This document shows positions 1 to 8,484 of a stretch of 64,000 nt of DNA, piece after piece; positions within the stretch are counted from its first letter, which is position 1, and the number at the start of each line of letters is the position of its first letter. Source of the stretch: Leptolinea tardivitalis. GTDB taxonomy: Bacteria > Chloroflexota > Anaerolineae > Anaerolineales > Anaerolineaceae. The position numbers were made by a program, and so were the translations under genes. The notes under the pieces were generated by a model. That model did not search any database. It worked only from the letters and a program-made list of their open reading frames with translations, and had not been told where the DNA came from. The DNA lies in the NCBI RefSeq assembly GCF_001050275.1, contig NZ_BBYA01000008.1:1-64000 (forward strand), in the 5' to 3' direction.

Positions 1-2
1 CG

Positions 3-60
3 CATTGCCTCAAATTAAAAGTAACTTTAGGAGAAACGTTGCCTCACAATAGATGTTACC
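3..60. repeat. Left IS terminal repeats, two tandem copies
   Basis: Two related copies, at 3-24 and 37-60, share TTGCCTCA followed about 8-10 nt later by GTAAC or GTTACC. The copy at 37-60 is the near-perfect inverse of 1229-1252. They are probably paired transposase binding sites at the left end. Confidence 0.7.
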
Positions 61-93
61 TTGGGCAGAGAATAGAGAGCTGCCGAGGGAGCT

Positions 94-1233
94 ATGATGA
101 GTCAACAAAGCAAGCGAGAATTAGTAGAAACCATCCGACCCCGCTATCAAAAAGGGAACAAAACAGAAAAAGCAAGAATACTGGATGAATTAGTCGCCAT
201 CACGGGATATCATCGTAAGTATGCGATACGAGTATTGGGTAGGACGGGAAAACCAAGAGCCAAAAAGAAACCGGGGCCACGGAGAATCTATCAAGGCGAG
301 GTGGTCACGGCCCTGGAGTATATCTGGGAAATATGTGGTCAGATTTGTTCGAAGCGTCTAAAGCCATTTTTGCCAGAAATCGTAAAGGTACTTGAACGGA
401 ATAACGAAATCCACATATCGCCAGAGACAAAAAAGTTACTGCTGCAAATGAGCCGGTCCAGCATAGACCGGTGTTTGAGTTCAAGATATGACGTGCGTCC
501 TCATGGGCTAAGCACCACAAAACCAGGTACACTCCTTAAAAAATCAATTCCGGTACGTACCTATACCCCCTGGAATGAGGAAAGACCGGGGTTCATGGAA
601 ATTGACCTTGTAGCTCACTGTGGAGATACAGCCGCAGGTCAATTCGTAAATACATTGACCTGCGTGGATATTTGCACGGGGTGGACCGAGTGCCAGGCAG
701 TCTTCCCGCGTAGCCGACAGACGGTTCTGGAGGCTATTGTGGCCATGCAAGAACGCCTCCCGTTTGATCTATTGGGGCTTGATTCAGATAATGGCAGCGA
801 ATTCATCAATGAGATGTTGTTCCAATACTGCCAATTTGAAAAGATCACTTTTACACGCTCTCGCCCTTATCGCAAGAATGATCAGGCTCATGTCGAACAG
901 AAGAATTGGTCTGTGGTACGTCATCTGGTCGGTTATGACCGCTTTGATACTCTCTCTGGATATAATCTTCTGCAGAGTATTTACTCTGATCTCAGTCTCT
1001 ATTTCAATTTCTTTCAACCAGTGCTTAAGCTTATCTCCAAGGAGTATGTTGATGGTCGAATTATCAAACTCTATGACAAAGCGGCTACTCCCTACCAACG
1101 AGTTCTCGGTTCTGATCTGATCCCCTTCCAGATCAAAGCCAACCTCACCAATTTGTATGTTCAGCTAAATCCAGTTACTCTTCGTAAGTCCATAGATCAG
1201 AAGGTTCACCAATTATGTACTTTATCTCGGTAA
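94..1233 (+). CDS. DDE (rve-core) transposase
   Basis: Transposase of 379 residues expected to cut and join DNA at the ends of its insertion sequence. An N-terminal helix-turn-helix-like region (about residues 10-60, rich in basic residues) is followed by an integrase-core domain. The catalytic triad can be placed at D171 (in MEIDLVAH), D232 (in LDSDNGSEF) and E268 (in AHVEQKN), spacing D-60-D-35-E, typical of the retroviral-integrase superfamily. The start ATG at 94 (or 97, ATGATG) follows the purine-rich GAGGGAG. The TAA stop lies inside the inner right inverted repeat. I cannot assign an IS family with certainty; it resembles stand-alone integrase-core elements rather than two-ORF IS3 types. 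No frameshift is visible. Confidence 0.88.
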   Translation: MMSQQSKRELVETIRPRYQKGNKTEKARILDELVAITGYHRKYAIRVLGRTGKPRAKKKPGPRRIYQGEVVTALEYIWEICGQICSKRLKPFLPEIVKVLERNNEIHISPETKKLLLQMSRSSIDRCLSSRYDVRPHGLSTTKPGTLLKKSIPVRTYTPWNEERPGFMEIDLVAHCGDTAAGQFVNTLTCVDICTGWTECQAVFPRSRQTVLEAIVAMQERLPFDLLGLDSDNGSEFINEMLFQYCQFEKITFTRSRPYRKNDQAHVEQKNWSVVRHLVGYDRFDTLSGYNLLQSIYSDLSLYFNFFQPVLKLISKEYVDGRIIKLYDKAATPYQRVLGSDLIPFQIKANLTNLYVQLNPVTLRKSIDQKVHQLCTLSR

Positions 1234-1287
1234 CATCAATTATGAGGCAACGATTACCCTTTGGTTACATTTTCCCGTGAGGCATTA
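1229..1287. repeat. Right IS terminal repeats, two tandem copies
   Basis: Inverse counterparts of the left repeats at 1229-1252 and 1263-1287. Both read GGTTAC or GGTAAC then (inverted) TGAGGCA. The inner copy overlaps the last codons of the transposase gene. Confidence 0.7.
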
Positions 1288-1411
1288 CGGGTACGTATAA
1301 AGGCAAGAGTAGTTCTGAATGAATAAAATCGGAACGTCAGGTTTCGATAGAATTGTTTTATAACAGGCATTGACATAAAGCAGCCTGCACCTTACGTATG
1401 GAGAACACCGA

Positions 1412-1777
1412 TTGAAAAAGTTCATTGGAATATTTATGGTGATATCCGGTGTATTGATGATTGGAATGTGGCTTTTCTTCCTATTGACCGGAAAAGTTCC
1501 TGAATTAGGCAGCGCTCCCTGGACGACAATGGCGCATATCTCTGCCGAGTTATGTACAGGCAGTTTAATGATTTTAGGAGGATTTCGTATTATTAAGATG
1601 AAACAAAACGCAGAGCGTATTGCTTTATTTGCGCTCGGATTTTATATTTACGCCGTCATTCAGGCTTTCGGGTATTATCTTCAACAGGGACTTTTCTTTT
1701 TTGTTGTCATGTTCACGGTCTTTTTTGTTCTGGGGATTTTATCTGTAAGCATCCTGGTTCGGTCAAACCTGGAATAA
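1412..1777 (+). CDS. Small four-helix membrane protein, unknown function
   Basis: Protein of 121 residues, almost entirely hydrophobic, with about four predicted membrane segments (near residues 4-27, 38-58, 66-86 and 90-115) joined by short loops. The start is TTG at 1412, preceded by GGAG at a suitable distance; no good ATG lies nearby. The resemblance to DoxX-like or other small integral membrane families is too weak to name. It lies just after the insertion sequence and 23 nt before the HD phosphohydrolase gene, so the two may be co-transcribed. Function unknown. Confidence 0.6.
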   Translation: MKKFIGIFMVISGVLMIGMWLFFLLTGKVPELGSAPWTTMAHISAELCTGSLMILGGFRIIKMKQNAERIALFALGFYIYAVIQAFGYYLQQGLFFFVVMFTVFFVLGILSVSILVRSNLE

Positions 1778-1800
1778 TCAGTTCCACTATAATCAAAGGT

Positions 1801-2385
1801 ATGATACTCTCCGAGCGATTTAAAGATGCCCTCTGGCGGGCAACAGACCTTCATGCCAACCAGAGCCGGAAAGGTTCAGGGGTACCCTTTGTTGCCCATT
1901 TATTAGGTGTGGCCAGTCTGGTTCTGGAATATGGTGGAACCGAAGATGAAGCCATTGCAGCTTTGCTTCATGATGCTGTGGAAGATCAAGGCGGTCAACG
2001 TACCCGTGAAATGATTGCCGATAAATACGGTGCGACCATTGCCCAGATTGTTGATGGATGTACAGACAGTGACACCATCCCGAAACCACCCTGGCGGGAA
2101 CGAAAAGAAGCCTATATTGCCCACATCGCCACAGCCTCACCGTCTGTGCTGCTGGTTTCTGCCTGTGATAAATTGTATAATGCTCGATCCATTCTGGCTG
2201 ATTACCGAGTGATGGGTGAAGAAATCTGGGAACGGTTCAAAGGCGGAAAAAAGGACGGCACTCTCTGGTATTACCAGGCTCTCGTGGAGGCCTATAAGAA
2301 AACCGGTCAACACCGTGTATATGATGAACTGGAACGTACGGTCAGGGAAATAGTTGATATGGTTCAATCGAATGATCATGATTGA
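1801..2385 (+). CDS. HD-domain phosphohydrolase, (p)ppGpp-hydrolase-like
   Basis: Protein of 194 residues, essentially one HD domain. The N-terminal region has the RelA/SpoT-type hydrolase pattern: PFVAHLLGVA (metal-binding His), then ALLHDAVEDQGG with the adjacent His-Asp pair, then CDKLYNARS with a downstream Asp. This resembles small stand-alone HD proteins related to the hydrolase half of RelA/SpoT (Mesh1/SAH-like), which remove pyrophosphate from guanosine tetraphosphate or act on other nucleotides. No synthetase or TGS/ACT domain is present, so it is at most a hydrolase. The ATG at 1801 has AAAGG very close upstream, not ideally spaced. surE, a nucleotide phosphatase gene, follows 80 nt later, so a shared nucleotide-metabolism role is possible. 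The exact substrate is not known. Confidence 0.78.
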   Translation: MILSERFKDALWRATDLHANQSRKGSGVPFVAHLLGVASLVLEYGGTEDEAIAALLHDAVEDQGGQRTREMIADKYGATIAQIVDGCTDSDTIPKPPWRERKEAYIAHIATASPSVLLVSACDKLYNARSILADYRVMGEEIWERFKGGKKDGTLWYYQALVEAYKKTGQHRVYDELERTVREIVDMVQSNDHD

Positions 2386-2465
2386 TTCTGATTGAAAACC
2401 GGCATCCCATAACCGGTGCGCCATGAAAAAATACGTGGAAAATTTATTTAGTGGAGGATTTCCTC

Positions 2466-3236
2466 ATGCACATTGTTGTTACCAATGATGATGGTGTATA
2501 CGCTCCGGGTTTACTGGCTCTGGCAAAAGAACTGATGAAATTGGGGACTGTGAGTATTGTGGCGCCAGATCACAACTGGTCTGCTTCGGGACATGTGAAG
2601 ACACTGCACCGGCCGCTGCGTGTAAAAGAAATTGAGTTAGAAAACGGCATACCTGCCCGGGCTTGCGATGGCGCGCCGTCAGATTGTATTGCCCTGGCTG
2701 TGCTGGGGTTGCTGTCGGAAAAGATCGATTTCGTTGTCTCTGGCATTAACCCGAATGCCAACCTCGGTCATGATCTGACATACAGCGGCACGGTGACGGC
2801 GGCTATGGAAGGCGCTATCTGGGGTATTCCGTCTGTGGCTGTTTCGCTCGATGCACCGGAATATCACCGTGGACCCCTGGATTATTCCGCTTCGGCTGCT
2901 GCCGGTCGGATGGTGCTGGAAAAGCTGGCACAGAATCCGGTTGATGAGCATATTTTATTGAATGTCAACGTTCCCTATCTTCCGCTGGATCAAATGAAAG
3001 GTTTTGCCATCACCCGACAGGGACTGCGTATCTATAGGGATGAGCTGGTCAAGAGGGAAGACCCACGAGGTCGGCCGTATTACTGGATCGGTGGTGATGC
3101 CCCGACAGGTGTGAAGGAAGCTGGTACCGATTTCGGTGAGTTGGCTAAAGGATACATTTCTGTCACGCCCATCCAACTGGATTTAACGGCACATAACCTT
3201 ATTCCCCAGATCAATACCTGGAACTGGAGTATTTAA
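2466..3236 (+). CDS. surE: 5'/3'-nucleotidase SurE
   Basis: Survival protein SurE, a metal-dependent phosphatase that removes phosphate from nucleoside monophosphates. The start is ATG at 2466, giving the canonical N-terminus MHIVVTNDDG; GGAGG at 2452-2456 is its ribosome site, and an upstream GTG at 2451 overlaps that site and is rejected. The two adjacent Asp residues of NDDG bind the metal. Other family signatures are the SGINPNANLGHDLTYSGTV region (metal Asn and glycine-rich phosphate loop) and YWIGGD near residue 200. At 256 residues it has the family length. A terminator follows 45 nt downstream. Confidence 0.95.
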   Translation: MHIVVTNDDGVYAPGLLALAKELMKLGTVSIVAPDHNWSASGHVKTLHRPLRVKEIELENGIPARACDGAPSDCIALAVLGLLSEKIDFVVSGINPNANLGHDLTYSGTVTAAMEGAIWGIPSVAVSLDAPEYHRGPLDYSASAAAGRMVLEKLAQNPVDEHILLNVNVPYLPLDQMKGFAITRQGLRIYRDELVKREDPRGRPYYWIGGDAPTGVKEAGTDFGELAKGYISVTPIQLDLTAHNLIPQINTWNWSI

Positions 3237-3281
3237 AGGCAGGCTGAAAATACCATTGACGGGTTCGGACTAGCTGGATGG

Positions 3282-3313
3282 AGGCTGGATTCAATAGGCC
3301 AGCCTTTTCTGTT
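3282..3313 (+). terminator. Intrinsic terminator after surE
   Basis: A perfect 7-bp stem, AGGCTGG (3282-3288) with CCAGCCT (3299-3305), has a 10-nt loop and is followed by TTTCTGTTT. It lies between surE and the convergent membrane-protein gene. Confidence 0.7.
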
Positions 3314-3398
3314 TATGTCTCATCGACCGATGTTCTCGTCTCATCAATTCAATCAATGTAAAGTCTATTGGCCATAAAACGGTGGATTTGTCTGTTTG

Positions 3399-4121
3399 TT
3401 ATGCCGCTTCTTCAATCTCCTTAATTTTTCTTCTGTAGAAAATGCCCAGCAAGATTCCTGAAATTATGGATGCCAGCCAGTTTATGGATAATGTAGCAAC
3501 CTCGAAACGATAATCTCGATCAAGCCCAAATTGAACTGAATAATAGATGAATGCGAATGTATTTAAAATAAACGGCAATAATAAGACCCAATGGAGAACC
3601 TTTTCCAATCGATTTTTCATAGTATAAGCAGGTGATAAGAATAAAAACGCAATACTCATCATGGAATAACCCAGTTCTTCAAGTGCAATGAAAATTCCAT
3701 GACCGTTGTATTGTGTGAGTAATGCAATTCCATCCGTCTGGTCTTTCATAACACTGATTGGAATAACGGAGAATTGAAGAAAATAATCTGCCAGAAGGAT
3801 TGTGGTCGAAATGATGGCAAAAGCAACACTGATGAGCGTGTATATTTTCTTCTCAACAGGTGCATTGAAGTGATTTGCGATCATCAGAATCAAAAACAAA
3901 CATAGTTGGATAACAACCAGATACATCCAGTAGTAATCCCGCGGGAAATAGGTGAGAATATCAGGATAAGGATAATTCATGCAATTGCCGGGGCAATATG
4001 GACCAGAAGGTGGAACAGCGATTAATGCCAGTATAAAAGTAAGTAACGCAAATATCGCCAGCAACCATGCCGAATATATCCCAACCTTTATTGCATTCAT
4101 ACTCTTATAGTTTTTCTCCAT
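3399..4121 (-). CDS. Polytopic membrane protein, unknown
   Basis: Protein of 240 residues with about seven hydrophobic segments, the first starting near residue 14. A loop after the first segment carries a Pro/Cys-rich stretch (PPSGPYCPGNCMNYPYP) that is probably outside the membrane; its two Cys could form a disulfide. The start is placed at ATG 4121 (MEKNYKS), preceded by AGGAGAAG at good spacing; an upstream in-frame start at 4193 has no ribosome site. It resembles unassigned Chloroflexota membrane proteins, and I do not recognise a family. It is divergent from the CBS gene, with an operator-like dyad between them. Confidence 0.65.
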   Translation of the reverse strand: MEKNYKSMNAIKVGIYSAWLLAIFALLTFILALIAVPPSGPYCPGNCMNYPYPDILTYFPRDYYWMYLVVIQLCLFLILMIANHFNAPVEKKIYTLISVAFAIISTTILLADYFLQFSVIPISVMKDQTDGIALLTQYNGHGIFIALEELGYSMMSIAFLFLSPAYTMKNRLEKVLHWVLLLPFILNTFAFIYYSVQFGLDRDYRFEVATLSINWLASIISGILLGIFYRRKIKEIEEAA

Positions 4122-4244
4122 TTTCTTCTCCTGTTGGATTGGCTGCTTTTCGGGAATTTTCCCTTTCAAGCCGCTATGGATGTCATATACCACGCTACGT
4201 TAATGGGACTTTCTTTGAGATTTTTAATGGGCTGTTTTCTTTTT

Positions 4245-4261
4245 TTTACTACGATAGTAAA
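4245..4261. promoter_or_regulatory. Operator-like inverted repeat
   Basis: A perfect dyad, TTTACTA-CGA-TAGTAAA, in the divergent region between the membrane-protein gene and the CBS gene. It lies about 16 nt upstream of the extended -10 box of the CBS gene, where it would overlap the -35 region, and is a plausible repressor site. The regulator is unknown. Confidence 0.45.
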
Positions 4262-4276
4262 GGCTGCAGGTGTTTT

Positions 4277-4285
4277 GCTATACTG
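4277..4285 (+). promoter_or_regulatory. Extended -10 promoter of CBS-domain gene
   Basis: TGC-TATACT fits an extended -10 (TGnTATAAT-like) box 44 nt before the start codon. No good -35 is visible at 17 nt, as expected for extended -10 promoters. Confidence 0.45.
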
Positions 4286-4329
4286 AATACACTAACTATA
4301 TGCAAAGAATCTGGAAAGGAGAAACGGCA

Positions 4330-4746
4330 ATGGAATTCAAAGTACGTGATTGGATGGTCGATCTCATTGTGTACGTTGATCCCGAAAGTTCCGTCAGTGA
4401 TGCGCTTGCGATCATGAGACGCCGTTATATTCACAGCCTGATCGTGCAAAAGACGAAAACCAACCCGGAATATGGAATTTTGACATCCACCGATATCAAT
4501 GACAAGATTATTGCATTGAACCAGAATCCCTCAACGGTACGAGTTCGCGAGATTATGACGTCCCCCATTCTGTCTGTAAAAACTGATTTACCGATTCAGG
4601 AATGTGCCCAGATCATGAAGCAAAAACATATTCATCACCTGCCGGTCATAGATGAGAAAGGGTCTCTGGTCGGTATGATCTCAGCCACAGATTTTCTTGT
4701 AGCGGCAGAGGCTATGGGGCGCGAGCCCGGGCACAGACTCACGTAG
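4330..4746 (+). CDS. Two-CBS-domain protein
   Basis: Protein of 138 residues consisting of one Bateman module, that is, two CBS domains (about residues 8-62 and 74-130). Such modules bind adenine nucleotides or S-adenosylmethionine and act as sensors. Typical patterns are present: SSVSDALAIMRRRYIHSLIV in the first domain and HIHHLPVIDEKGSLVGMIS in the second. There is no catalytic domain, so the protein presumably works through a partner. The start is ATG 4330, with AAAGGAGAAA upstream; an earlier in-frame start at 4270 lies upstream of the likely promoter and is rejected. The downstream gene moaB is convergent. Confidence 0.85.
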   Translation: MEFKVRDWMVDLIVYVDPESSVSDALAIMRRRYIHSLIVQKTKTNPEYGILTSTDINDKIIALNQNPSTVRVREIMTSPILSVKTDLPIQECAQIMKQKHIHHLPVIDEKGSLVGMISATDFLVAAEAMGREPGHRLT

Positions 4747-4767
4747 ACAGGTATATTCTTGCGCGAA

Positions 4768-5301
4768 TCAGCGGGTGATTTCCCAGGCGAGATGTTGCAT
4801 CTCGGGGGCAATCAGCCGTTCCCAGGCCAGTTGGACGGCTGCGGGAGAACCGGGTGTTGAGATAATCGCTTTGCCGCGAAATACCCCGGCTGTTGCACGA
4901 GAAAACATGGCGGCAGCTCCCACCTGTTCAAAGCTGAGCAGACGGAATATCTCACCGAACCCTGGCATCACTTTTTCCAATTTACGCGATATCACATCAT
5001 ATGTGGTATCGCGTTTTGATATGCCGGTTCCTCCATTAAAAAGGATCACCTGGGCATCAGATTGTGCTAATGTATCCAGGATTTTCTCAATTTCCACAGG
5101 TTCATCTGGCACGATATGGTAGGCGGCCAGAACAAATTCAGCATGTTTGATCTGCTGTTTCAAGTATTTGCCGTTCACATCGGTTTCCGGGGTGCGGGTA
5201 TCACTGACTGTTACAATGGCAATCTTTGCAGGCGGCATTTCTTCTGCTTTGTGGTGATGTTCGCTTTTCCCTGATGGAAGTTGTCCTTCGCCAGGATTCA
5301 T
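4768..5301 (-). CDS. moaB: MoaB/MogA-type molybdenum cofactor protein
   Basis: Protein of 177 residues belonging to the MoaB/Mog family, which adenylylates molybdopterin before metal insertion. After a short polar N-terminal extension of about 24 residues (contains a His triplet), the MPT-binding fold begins with [10 protein letters not shown]. Family motifs are the [11 protein letters not shown] loop with the conserved Gly-Gly-Thr-Gly and the [13 protein letters not shown] segment. No other cofactor-biosynthesis gene is in the window and no obvious molybdoenzyme is nearby: the NuoG-like protein at 22-24 kb lacks a Mo ligand. The start ATG at 5301 has AAGGAT upstream. Confidence 0.88.
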   Translation of the reverse strand: MNPGEGQLPSGKSEHHHKAEEMPPAKIAIVTVSDTRTPETDVNGKYLKQQIKHAEFVLAAYHIVPDEPVEIEKILDTLAQSDAQVILFNGGTGISKRDTTYDVISRKLEKVMPGFGEIFRLLSFEQVGAAAMFSRATAGVFRGKAIISTPGSPAAVQLAWERLIAPEMQHLAWEITR

Positions 5302-5483
5302 GACCCTATCCTTTTTAATACGTAGTTTTTTAATCTTCTATAAATGTACCACTTTTATATTGATCCAATATTGAATCTGGTATCCACAGAAAAAACAGTT
5401 TACATTTAATCGCCTGAAACGGCAAAAAGCTTACATCTTTTTAATACGGCGGGGAATAATCCTTGAAACCGTAAGGGTATAAT

Positions 5484-6545
5484 GTGCGTGTGAAAGAAAA
5501 AATGCGAAAAATCCTCACATATTTATTTATTACTGTATGCCTGATGATCCCACCGGTCACAGTCAGCGCAGATTCGGGGAATGTCTACGACATGATCGCC
5601 CAGGTAAATGCCGTCCGTACCGGTAATGGGCTGTCTGCATTGGAAATCGATGGGGCACTCATGGCATCTGCTCAGGCGCATGCCGAGTATATGGCCAGCA
5701 CCGGGTCGTGTTCACACACCGGGGCTGGAGGAACCAATGCCAAGCAGCGTATGGTCAATGCGGGTTATGGCGGAGGTTCCACCGTCTGGGGTACGGAAAA
5801 CATCATGTGTGGTAATTTTTCCGTATCTGAGGTTGTCACCTGGTGGCAGGGCGATGAACTTCACCTTTTACCTTTCAATACTGCCAGTTATCGGTCAATT
5901 GGCGGGGGCATTGCTTCGGCTGCCAATGGGTATCGTTATTTTGTCATTGATGTGGCATACACGTCGGGTGGATCAGGCAACAGTAATACCACCACATATA
6001 ATCCAACTTCGGCAGCGGCCAACCAGAATCAGGCCAGTACGGCATCTGCTGCACAGCGGGTTGTTCCGGTTATAACGGCTACATTAATGCCAGATGGATC
6101 ATTGATACACGAGGTCGCGCAGGGGCAGGCGTATTGGAGCATTGCCATAGCCTACGGAATCAAAGTCAATGACATTATCCAGATGAATGGGTTGTCTTCT
6201 GGATCTGTATTAAGTATCGGTCAAAAATTGCGGATTCATGGACCGTATACCTCTACACCTGTATTATCAGAAACACCCACCCCAGAACCTGATACTGCCA
6301 CACCTACCATTACACAGACTCCCACAATCACACCCACTCCAACGCAAACAAACACTCCCACCCAGCGGCCACTTTTTGAAGGCGCATCCGGGCTGCAAAA
6401 AATTGACCGCCGCAGCCTCGGGATCGGGCTTGTAATGGTGTGTGTGCTTGGCCTCGGATTAATGATAGTCAGTGGAATACGGCGCAAGAAAAAAGAAACA
6501 CCGGAAGATTATGACCCTCTTGATCCACCAATTGATTCTCTCTAG
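5484..6545 (+). CDS. CAP/SCP-domain and LysM surface protein
   Basis: Envelope protein of 353 residues. Order: signal peptide (hydrophobic core about residues 8-27, ending VSA), a CAP/SCP (SCP-like extracellular) domain at about 35-160, a LysM peptidoglycan-binding module at about 205-252, a Thr/Pro-rich TPT linker at about 258-293, a membrane anchor at about 307-327, then RRKKKE and an acidic tail. The CAP domain retains the His of AQAHAEYM and Glu of GTENIM, but the usual second His of the catalytic cleft is not obvious. The start is uncertain: GTG 5484 has AAGGG upstream, but a TATAAT at 5478-5483 would suit ATG 5502, which opens the signal peptide exactly. It overlaps the convergent cysE by 4 nt. 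Confidence 0.85.
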   Translation: MRVKEKMRKILTYLFITVCLMIPPVTVSADSGNVYDMIAQVNAVRTGNGLSALEIDGALMASAQAHAEYMASTGSCSHTGAGGTNAKQRMVNAGYGGGSTVWGTENIMCGNFSVSEVVTWWQGDELHLLPFNTASYRSIGGGIASAANGYRYFVIDVAYTSGGSGNSNTTTYNPTSAAANQNQASTASAAQRVVPVITATLMPDGSLIHEVAQGQAYWSIAIAYGIKVNDIIQMNGLSSGSVLSIGQKLRIHGPYTSTPVLSETPTPEPDTATPTITQTPTITPTPTQTNTPTQRPLFEGASGLQKIDRRSLGIGLVMVCVLGLGLMIVSGIRRKKKETPEDYDPLDPPIDSL

Positions 6546-7291
6546 ATCATAAAATCTTCCCCATGCCAAAGACCTTTTTCCGGGGCCTGTGGTGTCAGAA
6601 ACAACTCTAGACGGGCATCATCCTTATATAGAGGGAGATGCCCGTTCCCATTTCCGTTCACATGAATGTGTAGATTGGATTCGACTTTTTCGAGACGTTC
6701 CAGAATATAGGTTACAGATGCCCCGATGGTATCAGGCAGTAGATCATGGTGCAGATCCGGTGCGGCTTCGCGTGGTTTGCTGCGCTTCACGATCTGTCCC
6801 GGAACACCCACAACTACCGAATCGGGCGGCACAGATTTGACTACAACCGCATTCGCGCCAATCCGGCTGCCTTCACCAATGGTGATGGCGCCAAGGATTT
6901 TAGCTCCGGCACCCACAACCACACCATCCTGCAGTGTAGGATGGCGCTTGCCTTTTTCCAGGCTGACTCCTCCCAGGGTTACTCCGTGATACAGGGTCAC
7001 ATTTTTCCCGATCTCAGTGGTCTCTCCAATGACGACCCCCATGCCGTGGTCGATGAAGAAGCCTTCACCGATCACGGCTGCAGGGTGAATTTCAATACCG
7101 GTCGAATGTCGGACAAAATGCGAAATCAACCGACCAATCAGCAACATCCGGTGGGTCCAAAACCAGTGGGAAATTCGGTATCCCCACAGGGCATGCAAGC
7201 CCGGATACGCTAGAAGGACTTCCAGAGTGGAGTGCGCCGCCGGATCGCGGTCAAATACGGCTTGAATATCGTTTCGGATGGTTCTGAACAT
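6542..7291 (-). CDS. cysE: Serine O-acetyltransferase
   Basis: Makes O-acetylserine from serine and acetyl-CoA, the first step of cysteine synthesis. Protein of 249 residues. An N-terminal helical SATase region ([19 protein letters not shown]) is followed by the left-handed beta-helix of hexapeptide repeats (about residues 60-170). Catalytic His lies in [12 protein letters not shown] and the CoA-loop His in [10 protein letters not shown]-terminal extension of about 80 residues beyond the usual end includes a Glu/Gly/Asn-rich stretch and has no clear role. The start is ATG 7291 with AAGGAG 5 nt upstream, not the longer frame at 7321. It is 10 nt behind cysK, so the two are one operon. Confidence 0.95.
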   Translation of the reverse strand: MFRTIRNDIQAVFDRDPAAHSTLEVLLAYPGLHALWGYRISHWFWTHRMLLIGRLISHFVRHSTGIEIHPAAVIGEGFFIDHGMGVVIGETTEIGKNVTLYHGVTLGGVSLEKGKRHPTLQDGVVVGAGAKILGAITIGEGSRIGANAVVVKSVPPDSVVVGVPGQIVKRSKPREAAPDLHHDLLPDTIGASVTYILERLEKVESNLHIHVNGNGNGHLPLYKDDARLELFLTPQAPEKGLWHGEDFMI

Positions 7292-7301
7292 ATCCGTCTC
7301 C

Positions 7302-8234
7302 TTATTCAACCAGATCGGCATACAACGGAGTGCTCAGGTAACGTTCACCGAATGATGGAATGATGGCGACAATAAGTTTTCCGGCATTCTCATCACGCCG
7401 GGCGACTTGAATGGCTGCCCACAGGGCAGCACCGGATGAAATGCCAACCAGTAATCCTTCCAATCTGGCTGCCGCCCGGGCTGTGGCAAATGCATCCTCT
7501 CCGGTTACCCGGATAATCTCGTCAAAAATTTTTGTATTCAATACCTCTGGAACAAAACCGGCACCAATACCCTGTAAAGGATGGGGTCCTTTTGTCCCGC
7601 CAGAAAGCACCGGAGAGGCATCGGGTTCTACGGCAATGGCTTTGAAGGATGGTTTACGTGCTTTTATCACTTCACCAATGCCGGTAATGGTTCCTCCAGA
7701 ACCGACCCCGGCGACAACAAAGTCAACCTGACCATCTGTATCCCGCCAGATTTCTTCTGCCGTGGTCTTGCGGTGAATTTCTGGATTGGCCGGATTCTTA
7801 AATTGCTGGGGTAAAAAGTACCGAGGATCAGAAGCGGCCAGCTCTTCCGCTTTTTTAATGGCGCCGCCCATGCCTTCCGTTCCAGGAGTCAGGATCAAGT
7901 CTGCTCCGTAGGCTTTCAATAACATACGGCGCTCTTTGCTCATGGTCTCTGGCATCACTAATGTGACTTTATATCCCCTGGCGGCTCCTACCATGGCCAG
8001 GGCAATACCTGTATTCCCACTGGTGGGTTCAATAATAATTGAGTCTTTTTTTAATAAGCCGGCTTTTTCCGCCGCATCGATCATGGCAAAACCAATGCGA
8101 TCTTTCACACTGTGAGCGGGATTAAAAAACTCAAGTTTTGCTGCAATTGTGGCCTTTGAACCTTCGGCCAGGCGATTAATGCGAACAAGGGGAGTATTGC
8201 CTATTAATCCGGTAACATCGGATGCGATATTCAT
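7302..8234 (-). CDS. cysK: Cysteine synthase (O-acetylserine sulfhydrylase)
   Basis: PLP enzyme of 310 residues that makes cysteine from O-acetylserine and sulfide. Visible signatures: the PLP-lysine region [10 protein letters not shown] near residue 42, the substrate loop [13 protein letters not shown] near 70, the [12 protein letters not shown] phosphate-binding loop near 177, and [10 protein letters not shown] near 265. Length is standard. The ribosome site AGAGG precedes ATG 8234. First gene of cysK-cysE. It is read from a strong promoter about 210 nt upstream, and its leader can fold so that AGAGG is paired (see the leader feature), so control at the RNA level is likely. Confidence 0.96.
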   Translation of the reverse strand: MNIASDVTGLIGNTPLVRINRLAEGSKATIAAKLEFFNPAHSVKDRIGFAMIDAAEKAGLLKKDSIIIEPTSGNTGIALAMVGAARGYKVTLVMPETMSKERRMLLKAYGADLILTPGTEGMGGAIKKAEELAASDPRYFLPQQFKNPANPEIHRKTTAEEIWRDTDGQVDFVVAGVGSGGTITGIGEVIKARKPSFKAIAVEPDASPVLSGGTKGPHPLQGIGAGFVPEVLNTKIFDEIIRVTGEDAFATARAAARLEGLLVGISSGAALWAAIQVARRDENAGKLIVAIIPSFGERYLSTPLYADLVE

Positions 8235-8445
8235 GTAAACCTCTGCTAAATCTGAAAATAATACAACGAAAGATATATCTGCTGCGTATATGTAATATGC
8301 GGAGATACAACAGAGGCCTGGTTATTTAGTTGGTCGAATTATCAAATAAGAAATAATAACCGGGGCGGCTGAATTATCTCCGCCCGGTACACAAGCAAAT
8401 AAGTGGTCTTTGAATGAATAGGATCATTAGAATTCTCAATTTCTT
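8235..8445 (-). ncRNA. Structured cysK leader, candidate regulatory RNA
   Basis: About 210 nt of untranslated leader between a consensus promoter and cysK. In RNA order it has (a) a GC-rich hairpin at 8388-8359 followed by a U-rich stretch, resembling a terminator; (b) a segment at 8317-8299 that can pair in two ways: its 3' part (8307-8299) is perfectly complementary over 9 nt to GCGGAGATA at 8383-8375, inside that hairpin, while its 5' part CCTCTG (8316-8311) is complementary to the ribosome site CAGAGG (8245-8240), extendable with wobble pairs. I found no T-box (GGNACCGCG) or SAM-riboswitch core. The mutually exclusive pairings are read from the sequence; ligand and mechanism are unknown. 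Confidence 0.5.
8342..8388 (-). terminator. Terminator-like hairpin in cysK leader
   Basis: Stem ACCGGGCGG with CCGCCCCGGT (one bulged C) and an 11-nt loop, followed on the minus strand by TATTATTTCTT. It is a possible attenuator, since it lies downstream of the promoter and upstream of cysK. Confidence 0.5.
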
Positions 8446-8451
8446 TGGCTA

Positions 8452-8479
8452 ATTATACAATAGAGGCCAATTCTGTCAA
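8452..8479 (-). promoter_or_regulatory. Consensus promoter of cysK-cysE
   Basis: Perfect -35 TTGACA (8479-8474) and perfect -10 TATAAT (8457-8452) separated by 16 nt on the minus strand. It is the best sigma-70-type promoter I could find in the window. Transcription would start near 8445. Confidence 0.8.
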
Positions 8480-8484
8480 CAATA

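Larger units (their letters stand above)
1..1290 (+). mobile_element. Insertion sequence with one DDE transposase gene
   Basis: A single transposase gene is framed by inverted repeats. Each side carries two tandem copies of a roughly 24-nt motif with the core TTGCCTCA or TGCCTCA followed by GTTACC or GTAAC: at 3-24 and 37-60 on the left, and inverted at 1229-1252 and 1263-1287 on the right. The inner pair matches at nearly every base. The outer left repeat lies at the window edge, so the true left end may be outside the window and no target-site duplication can be checked. The gene is intact, so the element may be active. Confidence 0.8.

Noticed and set aside
8235-8445. T-box or SAM riboswitch
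   Set aside because: The invariant T-box sequence and the SAM-I core are not found in the leader.
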